In this document: in pieces, positions 9,338 to 17,758 of the stretch
Layout: the number at the start of each line of letters is the position of its first letter
How positions within the stretch are numbered: position 1 is the stretch's first letter
Origin: Propionibacteriaceae bacterium
GTDB lineage: Bacteria > Actinomycetota > Actinomycetes > Propionibacteriales > Propionibacteriaceae
NCBI GenBank assembly: GCA_031261455.1
Contig: JAISJP010000019.1
Coordinates: 62,001 to 126,000, forward strand
Direction of reading: 5' to 3'
Length of the DNA: 64,000 nt
The notes under the pieces: model-generated
Told to the model about the DNA's origin: nothing
Databases searched by the model: none
What the model saw: only the letters and a program-made list of their open reading frames with translations
Translations under genes and position numbers: made by a program

Positions 9338-9955
9338 CTACTTGACTGCGCGGTCGAACTCTGTGGTGAACTTCAGATCGGCGACGATGCGACGAATCAT
9401 CTCGTCGGACTCGTCGTCGTAGTCGCCGATGATGGTCTCCATGTCGAAGTCGGTGACGCCAGCGTCGGAGAGCAGACCAAGGTCGCCCACGGGCTCGGGA
9501 TCGTCGTCCTCATCAGGGATGTCGATGCCAAGGAAGTCGACCACGTCACGCGCAATCGGCCAATCATTGGCCGCAACCGCGTCGGAGAGCAGCACCTGCA
9601 CGTTGCGACCGCGTACTCGAACTATGACAAAGAACTCGCCCTCAATCGACACTAGGCCAATGGCTCCAGCATCCCCTGGCAAGCGTCGCAACATGATGAT
9701 CAGGTCATCAAGGTCGTTGGCTAGGGCATACGCCATCTCAACGGCCACTGGGGCGCCGTCCTCGCGATAGAGCGCGACCACAAAGTCGATCTCCTCGGCC
9801 GTGGCGTCTTCGTAGTCGTCGTCCTCGTCAGCGGTGTCTTCGTCGGCGTCTTCGACTTCATCGTCGTAATCATCGTCAATGACCGGGCCAACGTCGCGGG
9901 CATCAAACACGCTGTCCAGAACGTCGCCCTCTGGCTCGTCAAACTCTTCGTTCAT
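9338..9955 (-). CDS. tRNA adenosine deaminase-associated protein
   Basis: Very acidic protein of 205 residues with a long Asp/Glu-rich N-terminal stretch (about 1-55). A folded core follows, with VVALYREDGAPVAVEMA, EGEFFVIVRVRGRNVQVLLSD, and a C-terminal segment beginning LGLLSDAGVTDFDMETI. This layout matches the actinobacterial family usually encoded beside tadA, the tRNA adenosine deaminase. Its role is not established. Here it is divergent from upp, also a usual neighbour, but tadA itself is not in the window. ATG 9955 is chosen for AGGGG 8 nt upstream; the frame extends to 9982 without a ribosome site. Confidence 0.75.
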   Translation of the reverse strand: MNEEFDEPEGDVLDSVFDARDVGPVIDDDYDDEVEDADEDTADEDDDYEDATAEEIDFVVALYREDGAPVAVEMAYALANDLDDLIIMLRRLPGDAGAIGLVSIEGEFFVIVRVRGRNVQVLLSDAVAANDWPIARDVVDFLGIDIPDEDDDPEPVGDLGLLSDAGVTDFDMETIIGDYDDESDEMIRRIVADLKFTTEFDRAVK

Positions 9956-10059
9956 GGCGCACACCCCTTTACTGTCTACCATTCTTGCCCAAAACCCATG
10001 CGTTGCGCTAACTATTGCCCGAACTCGTGCTTTCTTGGGTGCGCAAACGCCTGTTGCAC

Positions 10060-10065
10060 TAGAGT
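10060..10065 (+). promoter_or_regulatory. -10 hexamer of leaderless upp promoter
   Basis: TAGAGT followed by 6 nt and the upp ATG at 10072. No ribosome-binding site fits between. A TTGGGT at 10035-10040 is a possible -35, at a longish spacing. Confidence 0.5.
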
Positions 10066-10071
10066 TGAACC

Positions 10072-10713
10072 ATGCAGCTCATCGTCGCCAATCACCCGCT
10101 TGTATCCACCAAACTCACCCGTCTGCGCGACGTTCGTACCCCCACTCCTGTGTTCCGGCAACTGGCCGAAGAGCTGGTCACGTTGTTGGCATATGAGGCG
10201 ACGCGTGGAGTGCGCACCGAGACTATTGACGTAGTCACGCCCGTTTCACCGACGGTTGGCGTTCGGATCGCGAGGCCGCTGCCGCTGGTGGTGCCCATTT
10301 TGCGCGCTGGACTGGGCATGCTGGAAGGCATGACGCGCCTCATGCCCATCGCTGAGGTCGGGTTCCTCGGAATGGTGCGCGACGAGGAGACGCTGGAGCC
10401 GTTCACCTACGCCGAGCGGTTGCCGCAAGATTTGACCGGGCGTCAGGCCTATGTGCTTGACCCCATGTTGGCGACGGGTGGTTCGCTGGGTGCCGCCATT
10501 CAGTTCCTAGCCGACCGGGGCGCGGACGAGATCACCGCCATCTGCCTGCTGGCCGCCCCCGAGGGCGTCGAATACATTCGCGAACTGACCGAGCGCCTCG
10601 GCATCGCCTGCACGCTGGTGATCGCGGGTCTGGACGAGAAACTCAACGACAAGGGTTACATCGTCCCTGGTCTTGGTGACGCCGGAGACCGCCTCTACGG
10701 CATCGTTGACTGA
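10072..10713 (+). CDS. upp: Uracil phosphoribosyltransferase
   Basis: Pyrimidine salvage enzyme that joins uracil and PRPP to give UMP. The 213-residue length is normal. The signature PRPP loop is present in [20 protein letters not shown], and the uracil-binding region in the C-terminal [25 protein letters not shown]. The N-terminus [18 protein letters not shown] is typical. It appears leaderless, with a -10 hexamer ending 7 nt before the ATG. It is divergent from the tRNA deaminase-associated gene and is followed by nth. Confidence 0.97.
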   Translation: MQLIVANHPLVSTKLTRLRDVRTPTPVFRQLAEELVTLLAYEATRGVRTETIDVVTPVSPTVGVRIARPLPLVVPILRAGLGMLEGMTRLMPIAEVGFLGMVRDEETLEPFTYAERLPQDLTGRQAYVLDPMLATGGSLGAAIQFLADRGADEITAICLLAAPEGVEYIRELTERLGIACTLVIAGLDEKLNDKGYIVPGLGDAGDRLYGIVD

Positions 10714-10761
10714 AGGTTGGCCCAGGCGTTGGCACAAGCACCTCAGGGAGGCCGCGAGTCG

Positions 10762-11439
10762 GTGAATGCGTTGCGCGAACGGGCGCAGGCCATGTTTGCG
10801 GTGTTGCACGCCACGTATCCAGACGCTCGCTGTGGCCTGGATTTCGATGGACCGTTCCAGTTGGTGGTTGCCACCGTCCTGTCTGCTCAGTCCACAGACA
10901 AGGGCGTCAACAAGGTGACTCCCACGCTGTTTGCTCGCTGCCCCACTCCGGAGACGCTAGCCGCCATTGACCGCATCGAGTTAGAGGAAATCATTCACTC
11001 GACGGGGGCCTATCGCAACAAGGCAGCGTCCATTCAAGGGTTGGCCGAACACCTTATAGAACGTTTCACTTCTCGCGTGCCGCAGACTCTAGAAGAGCTG
11101 ACCACGCTGCCTGGGGTTGGACGCAAGACCGCAAACGTGGTGCTCGGTCACGCCTTCGGAATACCCGGGATCACGGCAGACACCCACGTACTGCGGCTGT
11201 CGAAACGCATGGGCTGGAGCACGTCTGACAAGCCCGAACAGGTTGAGACAGACTTGAACGCCCTGTTTCAGCAGACAGATTGGACGGTGGTGTCGGACGT
11301 CACCATCTGGCATGGACGACGTCGATGCCACGCCAAGAAGGCGGCCTGTGGCGCATGCCCAGTGGCGGCCACGTGCCCATCGTTCGGGTTGTTCGGGCCG
11401 ACGGACGAGGCAGAGGCGGCAAAGCTGGTGAAAGAGTGA
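10762..11439 (+). CDS. nth: Endonuclease III
   Basis: Bifunctional DNA glycosylase / AP lyase for oxidised pyrimidines, about 225 residues. It has the helix-hairpin-helix region LPGVGRKTANVVLGHAFG with the catalytic lysine, the catalytic Asp in ADTHVLRLSKRMG, and the C-terminal 4Fe-4S loop (CHAKKAACGACPVAATC, spacing C-x6-C-x2-C-x5-C). The frame extends up to a TTG at 10717, but the GTG at 10762 has a strong AGGGAGG 10 nt upstream and begins where the family homology begins, so it is preferred. It follows upp on the same strand; the Nudix gene overlaps its stop. Confidence 0.94.
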   Translation: MNALRERAQAMFAVLHATYPDARCGLDFDGPFQLVVATVLSAQSTDKGVNKVTPTLFARCPTPETLAAIDRIELEEIIHSTGAYRNKAASIQGLAEHLIERFTSRVPQTLEELTTLPGVGRKTANVVLGHAFGIPGITADTHVLRLSKRMGWSTSDKPEQVETDLNALFQQTDWTVVSDVTIWHGRRRCHAKKAACGACPVAATCPSFGLFGPTDEAEAAKLVKE

Positions 11440-12203
11440 ACGGCAACTCCGCTCCAGTTCCCTCCTCGTCAGCGCCACTGCGGGAGCCATCTGGCAGGCA
11501 ACTCTGCGTGCGAGCGGACGATACTGCCCCCGTGCCGTCGTCACTACAGCGGCTGGCGACCTGTCTTGAAACCATTGACGCCACGGCTGTCCCACAAGGT
11601 TCGCGTGAGATCACCGGACCGGCGCGCTGGGCGGCGGTCTGCGTACTGTTCTCGGCGTCCGAAAGTCCAGACATGTTGTTCACCCAGCGGGCCGACACAC
11701 TGCGCAAACATCCGTTGCAGATCTCGTTCCCTGGCGGCAGCGAGGACGTTGGCGACGCCGGGCCTTGCGCCACGGCGCTGCGCGAAACCACCGAAGAGAT
11801 CGGCCTGCCCGCCGACAACGTGCGCGTCTTAGGACGCCTACCCAGCGCCGAAGTGGTGGTGAGCCGCTTTGAAGTGGTGCCCGTGGTTGCCTGGTGGGAT
11901 GGCGTCGAGCCGCTGACCATAAGCCCCACTGAAGTGAAACAAGTGCTGCGCTGGAGCGTGTCTGACCTAGTAAACCCAGAAAACCGCGTGACGGCGCTGC
12001 ACCCGAGCGGTTTCACCGGTCCAGCTTGGATGTTCGACGATCTGTTCCTGTGGGGATTCACCGCCCGCGTCGCCGACCGCCTGCTGCGTCTAGGCGGTTG
12101 GGAAATGCCGTGGGACGAGACCCGAAGAGTCCCCGTCCCAGACGAATTCATGCGCGACCACCTAGAAAAGAGTCGCGCAACTCTCACGCGCGACCCTCGG
12201 TAA
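11436..12203 (+). CDS. Nudix hydrolase, CoA pyrophosphatase (NudL) type
   Basis: Pyrophosphatase that probably cleaves coenzyme A or its derivatives. The UPF0035 signature is visible (LRKHPLQISFPGG), followed directly by the Nudix box with TALRETTEEIGL. The start is set at the GTG at 11436, which overlaps the nth stop (GTGA); the first 30 or so residues are Pro/Ser-rich and not conserved, so a start at the GTG near 11532 is possible. With nth it forms a short two-gene unit. In many actinobacteria the nth-Nudix pairing is conserved. Confidence 0.85.
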   Translation: MNGNSAPVPSSSAPLREPSGRQLCVRADDTAPVPSSLQRLATCLETIDATAVPQGSREITGPARWAAVCVLFSASESPDMLFTQRADTLRKHPLQISFPGGSEDVGDAGPCATALRETTEEIGLPADNVRVLGRLPSAEVVVSRFEVVPVVAWWDGVEPLTISPTEVKQVLRWSVSDLVNPENRVTALHPSGFTGPAWMFDDLFLWGFTARVADRLLRLGGWEMPWDETRRVPVPDEFMRDHLEKSRATLTRDPR

Positions 12204-12217
12204 CTGTGCTGTCCGCA

Positions 12218-12250
12218 GTGGATCCTGCGACTTGCGCGCAGGATGACGGA
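12218..12250. repeat. Intergenic palindromic repeat copy
   Basis: A near-consensus copy: arms ATCCTGCG (12222-12229) and CGCAGGAT (12237-12244) around a 7-nt loop, followed by GACGG. It lies between the convergent Nudix and membrane-protein genes, where a bidirectional hairpin would be useful. Confidence 0.75.
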
Positions 12251-12348
12251 AGATGGGCAGCCTTATCCGACGACGACATCCGGGCAGTCGGCTGATGGGT
12301 AATAACAAGCAAGACGGAGTGCTAGCGGCCTTGTCTGCATCAACACCA

Positions 12349-14511
12349 CTATGTGGGCGGGAGAATGCGATATAGCGTCAGGTTGTAGTTGATGTAGGGG
12401 TCCCAGACGCTCAAGACGGCTTCCAGACCAGAGTACTTCTCCGCGTTATGGAAAGTCCAGAAGCTCTCGTGGACTGGATCGAAATCGTTCCAAATAGGGC
12501 CAAGGTCCATGACCCAGACCACTCCGAAGTCACGCAGTTGGCTGAGGTTTCCACGGCCAGCAGTGAGAATGGCATCCCAATGCCGACTCTGTGGCCCCAG
12601 CGTGTTGAAGTGCTGGTTGATGTTGTACTGCGAGAACGCGAACATTGCTCCCGACCATGGGTCGGCGGCAACCATGTCCTCACCTACAACAGGAACGCAC
12701 TCCTGATAAAAAGGGTGCTTGGCCGCATCCAGCAAGCCCCCCGGTTGCGAACTGGTAGCCACAATCGAGTCCGCCGTGGCAACAACGCCCGGATTGGTGA
12801 GATCGCCCGCCAACGAACCTGCCACCACAACGGCAGCCACCATAGCGCCCGCAACCTTGCCTGCAAACCCGGATATGAGCCTGACAATAACATCAAAACC
12901 GACACAGATGATCGGCACCATCACCAACGGATATGCCGCATACACGCGTAGCTCTTGCCGATACCAAGGCAGCGACACGATACGCGGCAACAACTCTTCG
13001 CCGGCAGCAGCACAACAGAAAACGAAGCCGATGAGCAGCCAACCAACCAGCAACCAACGCTGATCTGGGCACATCCATGCCACAGCAACCAGCGCGACGA
13101 TCACCATCGCCGTCATCACCCAACTGGGCGAAATAATGTCCGACGTAGAGTCAACGTAGCCAGAACCGCTCAGATACAGGCCAATGGCATGAGGCCAATT
13201 CATAACCGCGGGAGTCAACTTCCACTGTGACGTATCGAACAAACGATCACCAAAGCGCAGGTAGGCATAAGTGATGGCAGATCCCACTACGGCCAGCAGC
13301 GACAACGGCAACCACGCCTTAGTAATCAGACGGGTGTGATTGTCACGCCAGAAGCGGCGATACCACCAGTTGACCAAAAACGGTGTCACAACCAGCACGT
13401 AAATCAACCCCGTACGCGGCTGAACGTAGGCCGCTAGGCCACCGGAAATGACAACGCCAACCATGGGCCACCACGGAAAACCGCCCCAAGTGAAGCGAAT
13501 CTTTGTCGAGCTCTCAGATTCTGTGCTGCCGTCGCAGTGTAGGTCGACGGCAAGGGAGGCAGGCTCAGAGTCAGCATGGTCAACGTCAGCGGACTCGGCG
13601 TTAGTTGACTCAATGCCGGTCGGCTCAGTAGCTGTCTCAGCAGTTGCCTCAGCAGTTGTCTCAGTGCCAACTGGGCTGACGCCAGCAAGATCACCCTCGG
13701 TAGAGTCCGTAGTCAAGGCGCCTTTGGAGGACGGGCGGGACGAGACGACGGGCTCCTGACGCGGGAAGAATTTGCGCGCAAACCACACCGTCGCCCCAAG
13801 CAGCCACGGCAGCAGACTTGAAGCCAAAGCATACGGATACAGCGTGCCGAAGTTCAGCAACCCCAGCGGATACTGCTCAAAACACATCGAGACCACCGGA
13901 GCCAGCGCGGCGGGGAAGATCCTGTGCGGCAACAGCGCACGGACGAGAAACGCACACCCCAAGGGCCACAGTATCGCCGCCCCGACACCCCATGCCAGCG
14001 ATATCCCTGTTGGCACACTCACGCCCAACCACGTCACAAAAACGTAGGCAAGCGAGGTGAACCCCAGTGGGTAGTACGTCCCGTAAAGGTCGAGGCTGTC
14101 TTGGAAACCGAACGGGGAGATGCTCCGCCGGTTCAGCATGCCTCTGACTAGTTCGTTGTGGGTAGCGGAGTCATAATTCTGCATCGGGAGCGTGAAGTCC
14201 ACATTGCGTGTCTGCCAGTAGAGAATGGCCAACGACACTAGCCACGACGCAAACACGGCCAGCGGGAAAAGCCAACGTGGGGCAGCCGTATTGGCGGGGG
14301 CAGCGGTCAGGTCTTGTGGCTGGAGTTGCGGATCGTTCTCTTCAGGCACCGTTGTTGTGAACTCTTCGGAAACGTCTGCCACGGAGTCGTCAACCACCGA
14401 GATGTCATTCGCTGACATGGCCTCTAAAACCTCAGCATGCCTTGCCACCGAGGTATCCGGTGTCGTAGCTACGACACCCTCGTCATCTTCGAGCAATGCA
14501 CGCCGCGCCAT
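12349..14511 (-). CDS. Large polytopic membrane protein, DUF6541-like
   Basis: Protein of 720 residues. An acidic N-terminal cytoplasmic tail of about 75 residues is followed by the first membrane segment (WLFPLAVFASWLVSLAILYW). Many more hydrophobic segments lie to about residue 590, interrupted by a Thr/Glu/Ser-rich loop (about 255-335). A C-terminal extracellular-looking domain ends with YNLTLYRILPPT. After the first membrane helix it has the motif NYDSATHNELVRGML, as in GT-C-like actinobacterial membrane proteins. A polyprenyl-phosphate-sugar transferase role is a family-level guess. It is 28 bp downstream of the Holin-X gene on the same strand. Confidence 0.65.
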   Translation of the reverse strand: MARRALLEDDEGVVATTPDTSVARHAEVLEAMSANDISVVDDSVADVSEEFTTTVPEENDPQLQPQDLTAAPANTAAPRWLFPLAVFASWLVSLAILYWQTRNVDFTLPMQNYDSATHNELVRGMLNRRSISPFGFQDSLDLYGTYYPLGFTSLAYVFVTWLGVSVPTGISLAWGVGAAILWPLGCAFLVRALLPHRIFPAALAPVVSMCFEQYPLGLLNFGTLYPYALASSLLPWLLGATVWFARKFFPRQEPVVSSRPSSKGALTTDSTEGDLAGVSPVGTETTAEATAETATEPTGIESTNAESADVDHADSEPASLAVDLHCDGSTESESSTKIRFTWGGFPWWPMVGVVISGGLAAYVQPRTGLIYVLVVTPFLVNWWYRRFWRDNHTRLITKAWLPLSLLAVVGSAITYAYLRFGDRLFDTSQWKLTPAVMNWPHAIGLYLSGSGYVDSTSDIISPSWVMTAMVIVALVAVAWMCPDQRWLLVGWLLIGFVFCCAAAGEELLPRIVSLPWYRQELRVYAAYPLVMVPIICVGFDVIVRLISGFAGKVAGAMVAAVVVAGSLAGDLTNPGVVATADSIVATSSQPGGLLDAAKHPFYQECVPVVGEDMVAADPWSGAMFAFSQYNINQHFNTLGPQSRHWDAILTAGRGNLSQLRDFGVVWVMDLGPIWNDFDPVHESFWTFHNAEKYSGLEAVLSVWDPYINYNLTLYRILPPT

Positions 14512-14539
14512 TACGCCAAAAAACCTGTTGCCGCGAGAA

Positions 14540-15067
14540 TCAGGCTAGAGGGTCGGTGACGTAGTGAGCACCGGTTTCAGGCTCGGTCTCGACCGGCGCG
14601 TCTTCAGGGGTGGCGACACCGAGATGGACGGGGGTGAGACCCTGCTCGGCATCCTCAGCACCGCGCTGGGCACCAGTAGTGACATCCAGAAGCACCTGCC
14701 GCGTCTGTTCCAGCGCAGCGGTCGGGCCATGAACCTGCTTGAACTGGCCCCAACCGAACTTGAAGGCAAACCATGTGAACACGAGGCCGAGCAGCGTCAC
14801 CACTCCGAAGCCTGCGGTCAGAGAAGCGAAAATGCTCAGCCCGATCAGTCCGTTAAACAGCCAACAGAGCGCAAACGCCGCTGTGACTAGCACATACTTG
14901 AGCGCGCCATAGCCGATAACAGCACCGCCACCGAACCCCGCGACGCCACCACCGATGTGCTTCTTCGACTCCGACAACTCGGCAACAGCCAAATCCTTGA
15001 TACTTGAGATGACCGCAGGACCATCGGTCAAGATGCCTTTGATGTTGTCTCCGACTCCATCAGCCAT
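14540..15067 (-). CDS. Holin-X (phage holin superfamily III-like) membrane protein
   Basis: Small membrane protein of 175 residues: a helical N-terminus (KDLAVAELSESKKHIGGG), a glycine-rich turn, two adjacent hydrophobic hairpin segments (about 55-105) and a soluble acidic tail. This is the pattern of the actinobacterial Holin-X family, a chromosomal family named for a distant holin resemblance. AGGAA lies upstream of ATG 15067. No phage genes are nearby, so it is not evidence of a prophage. It probably forms a two-gene unit with the large membrane protein downstream. Confidence 0.75.
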   Translation of the reverse strand: MADGVGDNIKGILTDGPAVISSIKDLAVAELSESKKHIGGGVAGFGGGAVIGYGALKYVLVTAAFALCWLFNGLIGLSIFASLTAGFGVVTLLGLVFTWFAFKFGWGQFKQVHGPTAALEQTRQVLLDVTTGAQRGAEDAEQGLTPVHLGVATPEDAPVETEPETGAHYVTDPLA

Positions 15068-15308
15068 AGTGCCTGAAGTTCCTTTCGTATCTTAGGCTTC
15101 GCGCGCGCCAAAAACGGCACGCCAAACGTCACCTAAGACCAGTCTAGCCGTGGTTGGGTCTCGATGCCTGCCGAAGCACAATTGACGCCCAATTCATGCG
15201 CTGCCGTTGTGCCGCTGTTGTCCGTGTTATCCCCTGCCGTGACGTGTTAGTACTGGCGTGCGTCCATCGGCACGTCAGCCACGCACTCCCTGAGGTCTCA
15301 AATCGGAC

Positions 15309-15314
15309 TAGAAT
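15309..15314 (+). promoter_or_regulatory. -10 hexamer of leaderless cobQ promoter
   Basis: TAGAAT (one base from TATAAT) followed by 6 nt and the cobQ GTG at 15321. There is no ribosome-binding site. The 253-bp divergent region otherwise shows no cobalamin riboswitch that I can recognise. Confidence 0.5.
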
Positions 15315-15320
15315 ACATCA

Positions 15321-16733
15321 GTGCAGGGAGCGCTTCTTATAGCCGGGACTACGTCCGACGCCGGCAAATCTGTGGTGACAACAGGGTTGTGTCGGCTGTT
15401 GGCGCGTCGCGGGGTGCGCGTGGCGCCGTTCAAGAGTCAAAACATGTCCAACAACTCCATGGTGGTGATCGACGCCGACACCGGTCAGCCCGGCGAGATC
15501 GGGCGAGCGCAGTGGATCCAGGCCGTGGCCGCCCAGGCGCGACCCGAGGTCGCCATGAACCCGGTGCTGCTGAAACCGGGTGGAGACAAGGTGAGCCATG
15601 TGGTGCTGAACGGACAGCCGTTTGGCCTGAGCGACGCCTCCGAGTTCGCGGGCGCACGCACCGTGCTGGCCGAGGCCGCCTACGCCGCGTTCGAGTCGCT
15701 GCGCAGCCGTTTCGACTGCATCATCGCCGAGGGCGCGGGCAGCCCTGCCGAGGTAAACCTGCGCGAACATGACTACATCAACATGGGCCTGGCTAGGCAG
15801 TTCAACATTCCAACCATCGTGGTTGGGGACATCGACCGGGGCGGAGTGTACGCCGCGCTGTATGGCACGCTGGCGCTGCTCGACGCTGAGGATCAGGCGC
15901 TCATCAAGGGCTGGCTGATCAACAAGTTCCGCGGCGATGAGACGCTGCTGGCCCCCGCCAACGAGTACTTGGAAGCGCGCACCTCCCGTCCGGTCTTGGG
16001 CGTGCTGCCCTGGCATCCGAGCGTCTGGCTCGACAGTGAAGATGGCATGGACGTGGAGGGACGGCGCGCCTACGACGGCGACCCGGTGCGCGTGGCGGTG
16101 GTGCGACTGCCGCGAATCTCCAACTTCACCGACGTGGACGCCCTCGGCTTGGAGCCGGACGTGGACGTGCGATTCGTGTCGTCCCCCCGTGAGCTCTCCG
16201 GCGCTGACTTGGTGATCCTGCCGGGCACTCGCGGCACCATCGCGGACCTCGAGTGGCTGCGCTCACGCGGGCTTGACGTGGCGGTGGCCGAGCACGCTGC
16301 GAGGGGCGGGGCACTGTTGGGCATCTGTGGCGGTGCTCAAATGCTGGGCAGAACCATCGACGACACCGCTGGCATCGAAGGCGTCGGCAAGTGCGTTGAC
16401 GGACTGGGCATTGTGGACCTGACCACGGTGTTTACCGTAGACAAGAACTTGACGCTGCATGACCCCGGCTACGAAATCCACCACGGTCGCATCAGCGTTG
16501 GCGCTGGCGACCCATGGCCCGGCGGGGTGCAGGACGGTCGAGTGATCGCCACAATGATTCACGGCTCTCTGGAGGACGACGCGGTGCGTGCGCAGGTGCT
16601 AGAGATCGCCCGACCGGGGCGCGCGCCCTCCAGCGTTCGCTTTGCCGCCGCCCGCGAGCGCCGTCTCGACCTGCTGGCCGACCTGATTGAGCAACACTCC
16701 GACGTCGAGCGTCTGCTCAGCCTCATCGGCTGA
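15321..16733 (+). CDS. cobQ: Cobyric acid synthase
   Basis: Glutamine-dependent amidase that amidates adenosylcobyrinate a,c-diamide at four positions, late in cobalamin synthesis. The N-terminal dethiobiotin-synthetase-like ATPase domain opens with the P-loop GTTSDAGKSVVTTGL and has KSQNMSNNS. The C-terminal class I glutaminase domain has the nucleophile Cys in LLGICGGAQMLG and a later His in GYEIHHGRIS. The 470-residue length is normal. The GTG start is leaderless, judged by the -10 hexamer just upstream. No other cobalamin gene is in the window, so it may act in salvage of incomplete corrinoids or belong to a scattered pathway. Confidence 0.92.
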   Translation: MQGALLIAGTTSDAGKSVVTTGLCRLLARRGVRVAPFKSQNMSNNSMVVIDADTGQPGEIGRAQWIQAVAAQARPEVAMNPVLLKPGGDKVSHVVLNGQPFGLSDASEFAGARTVLAEAAYAAFESLRSRFDCIIAEGAGSPAEVNLREHDYINMGLARQFNIPTIVVGDIDRGGVYAALYGTLALLDAEDQALIKGWLINKFRGDETLLAPANEYLEARTSRPVLGVLPWHPSVWLDSEDGMDVEGRRAYDGDPVRVAVVRLPRISNFTDVDALGLEPDVDVRFVSSPRELSGADLVILPGTRGTIADLEWLRSRGLDVAVAEHAARGGALLGICGGAQMLGRTIDDTAGIEGVGKCVDGLGIVDLTTVFTVDKNLTLHDPGYEIHHGRISVGAGDPWPGGVQDGRVIATMIHGSLEDDAVRAQVLEIARPGRAPSSVRFAAARERRLDLLADLIEQHSDVERLLSLIG

Positions 16734-16872
16734 GTCTGCGACCTACCGCACCAATTAGCCCGTGTTTGTGTACGATTCTGCACTGGCTACGGTAGGCGGG
16801 TTCTATTGGTCAAGGCAACACTCGGTTTTGTGACAGGGTTGCGACCGTGTCGCGGAGTGGGCCGCTATGACG

Positions 16873-17625
16873 CTACAGCGAGATGACTAGGCCGTCGTCG
16901 CTGATTCTTACTGGGGTGGTCAGCTCCGACTGGTCCACTTGCGCGCGCCAACATTTGAGCTGGTATGGCAACCGGAGTTCGGCACCGGATGCGGCGGACG
17001 AGTAGATGTGGCGGGCGTCATCCAGCGCCTTCTCGCGCTGGGCGTCAGGCAGGGCGGCCACGGCACTTTGTCCGGCAACCATCTCAAGCATCTGGGCTTG
17101 TGAAATGGGCACCCAGACCCGGAAACTCTTGGTTTCACCGCTGGGATAGTACTTGCTGGACGTCCAAGCTTCGATGGTGCGGGCGTCCGCGTTGGACATG
17201 GCTTGCGGGTCGAAAGAGCGCATCAAGTCGATTAGTTTTCGCACCCACGGAATGGAGTCGTCACGCTCAAAATGAGAGACGCAGAACCAGCCGTCCGGCT
17301 TCAACACCCGCGCGATCTCGGGCAAGGCCAAGCCGGGGGCGGCGCGATGCAGCGACTGGTGGGCAATGACGGCACCGAGCGTGCAGGACGCAATCGGTAG
17401 CGCCTCGGGGTGCGCGACGATGGGCGTCACACCCTTGGTGCCTTGCGCGCGGATGGCCGTGGCAGCGTCAGTGGCGGCATGGATGACGGGAAAACCGCGC
17501 GCCGCCAGCTTGCGCGCCAGCGTCGCTGAGGACGCCAAAGTGAGCACCGGTAGGCTGGCCGGGCAGCGTTCTGCCAGCCAGTCGATTGCGGCGCTCGGAA
17601 ACACCAGACGTTGGGAACTCGCCAT
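16873..17625 (-). CDS. Class I SAM-dependent methyltransferase
   Basis: Rossmann-fold methyltransferase-like protein of 250 residues. A glycine-poor motif I region (PVLTLASSATLARKLAARGF) is followed by the motif II/III-like segment LPIASCTLGAVIAHQSLHR and ALPEIARVLKPDGWFCVSHF, the latter characteristic of the Methyltransf_11 class. The weak motif I leaves SAM binding likely but not certain. The substrate is unknown. A -10 hexamer lies 6 nt before its ATG, suggesting a leaderless message. It is divergent from Tad locus 1 (133 bp between starts), as a methyltransferase of this type often is in actinobacteria. Confidence 0.7.
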   Translation of the reverse strand: MASSQRLVFPSAAIDWLAERCPASLPVLTLASSATLARKLAARGFPVIHAATDAATAIRAQGTKGVTPIVAHPEALPIASCTLGAVIAHQSLHRAAPGLALPEIARVLKPDGWFCVSHFERDDSIPWVRKLIDLMRSFDPQAMSNADARTIEAWTSSKYYPSGETKSFRVWVPISQAQMLEMVAGQSAVAALPDAQREKALDDARHIYSSAASGAELRLPYQLKCWRAQVDQSELTTPVRISDDGLVISL

Positions 17626-17631
17626 AGGTTA

Positions 17632-17637
17632 ACTGTA
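17632..17637 (-). promoter_or_regulatory. -10 hexamer of leaderless methyltransferase promoter
   Basis: On the minus strand TACAGT is followed by 6 nt and the ATG at 17625. No ribosome site lies between. Confidence 0.4.
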
Positions 17638-17680
17638 ACCCGCCCCGCCGACAGTTTTCTGCTGACGTGTTGCTCTTGAG

Positions 17681-17752
17681 TTTTCCACAGGCCATGTCGG
17701 CCTAGGCAGACCTGTGGATAAGTGACTCAAGGTGTCGTCTGCTTCGCATTGT
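17681..17752 (+). promoter_or_regulatory. Tad locus 1 promoter A: inverted repeat plus -35/-10
   Basis: An inverted repeat of TTTTCCACAGG (17681-17691) and CCTGTGGATAA (17711-17721) with a 19-bp gap abuts TGACTC, a plausible -35. The -10 CATTGT (17747-17752) begins 25 bp after the second arm and ends 6 nt before the ssd ATG, so ssd would be leaderless. The same architecture with identical distances is found upstream of the DUF4244 pilin gene. The right arm contains TTATCCACA on the reverse strand, a DnaA-box consensus. Confidence 0.7.
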
Positions 17753-17758
17753 TTAGGT

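Noticed and set aside
11280..11435. N-terminal extension of the Nudix frame into nth
   Set aside because: It would overlap 156 bp of the iron-sulfur end of nth in another frame; the GTG at 11436 gives an ordinary stop-start overlap.
14540..15067. Prophage remnant suggested by holin similarity
   Set aside because: The Holin-X family is chromosomal in actinobacteria, and no lysin, integrase, terminase or att repeats are nearby.
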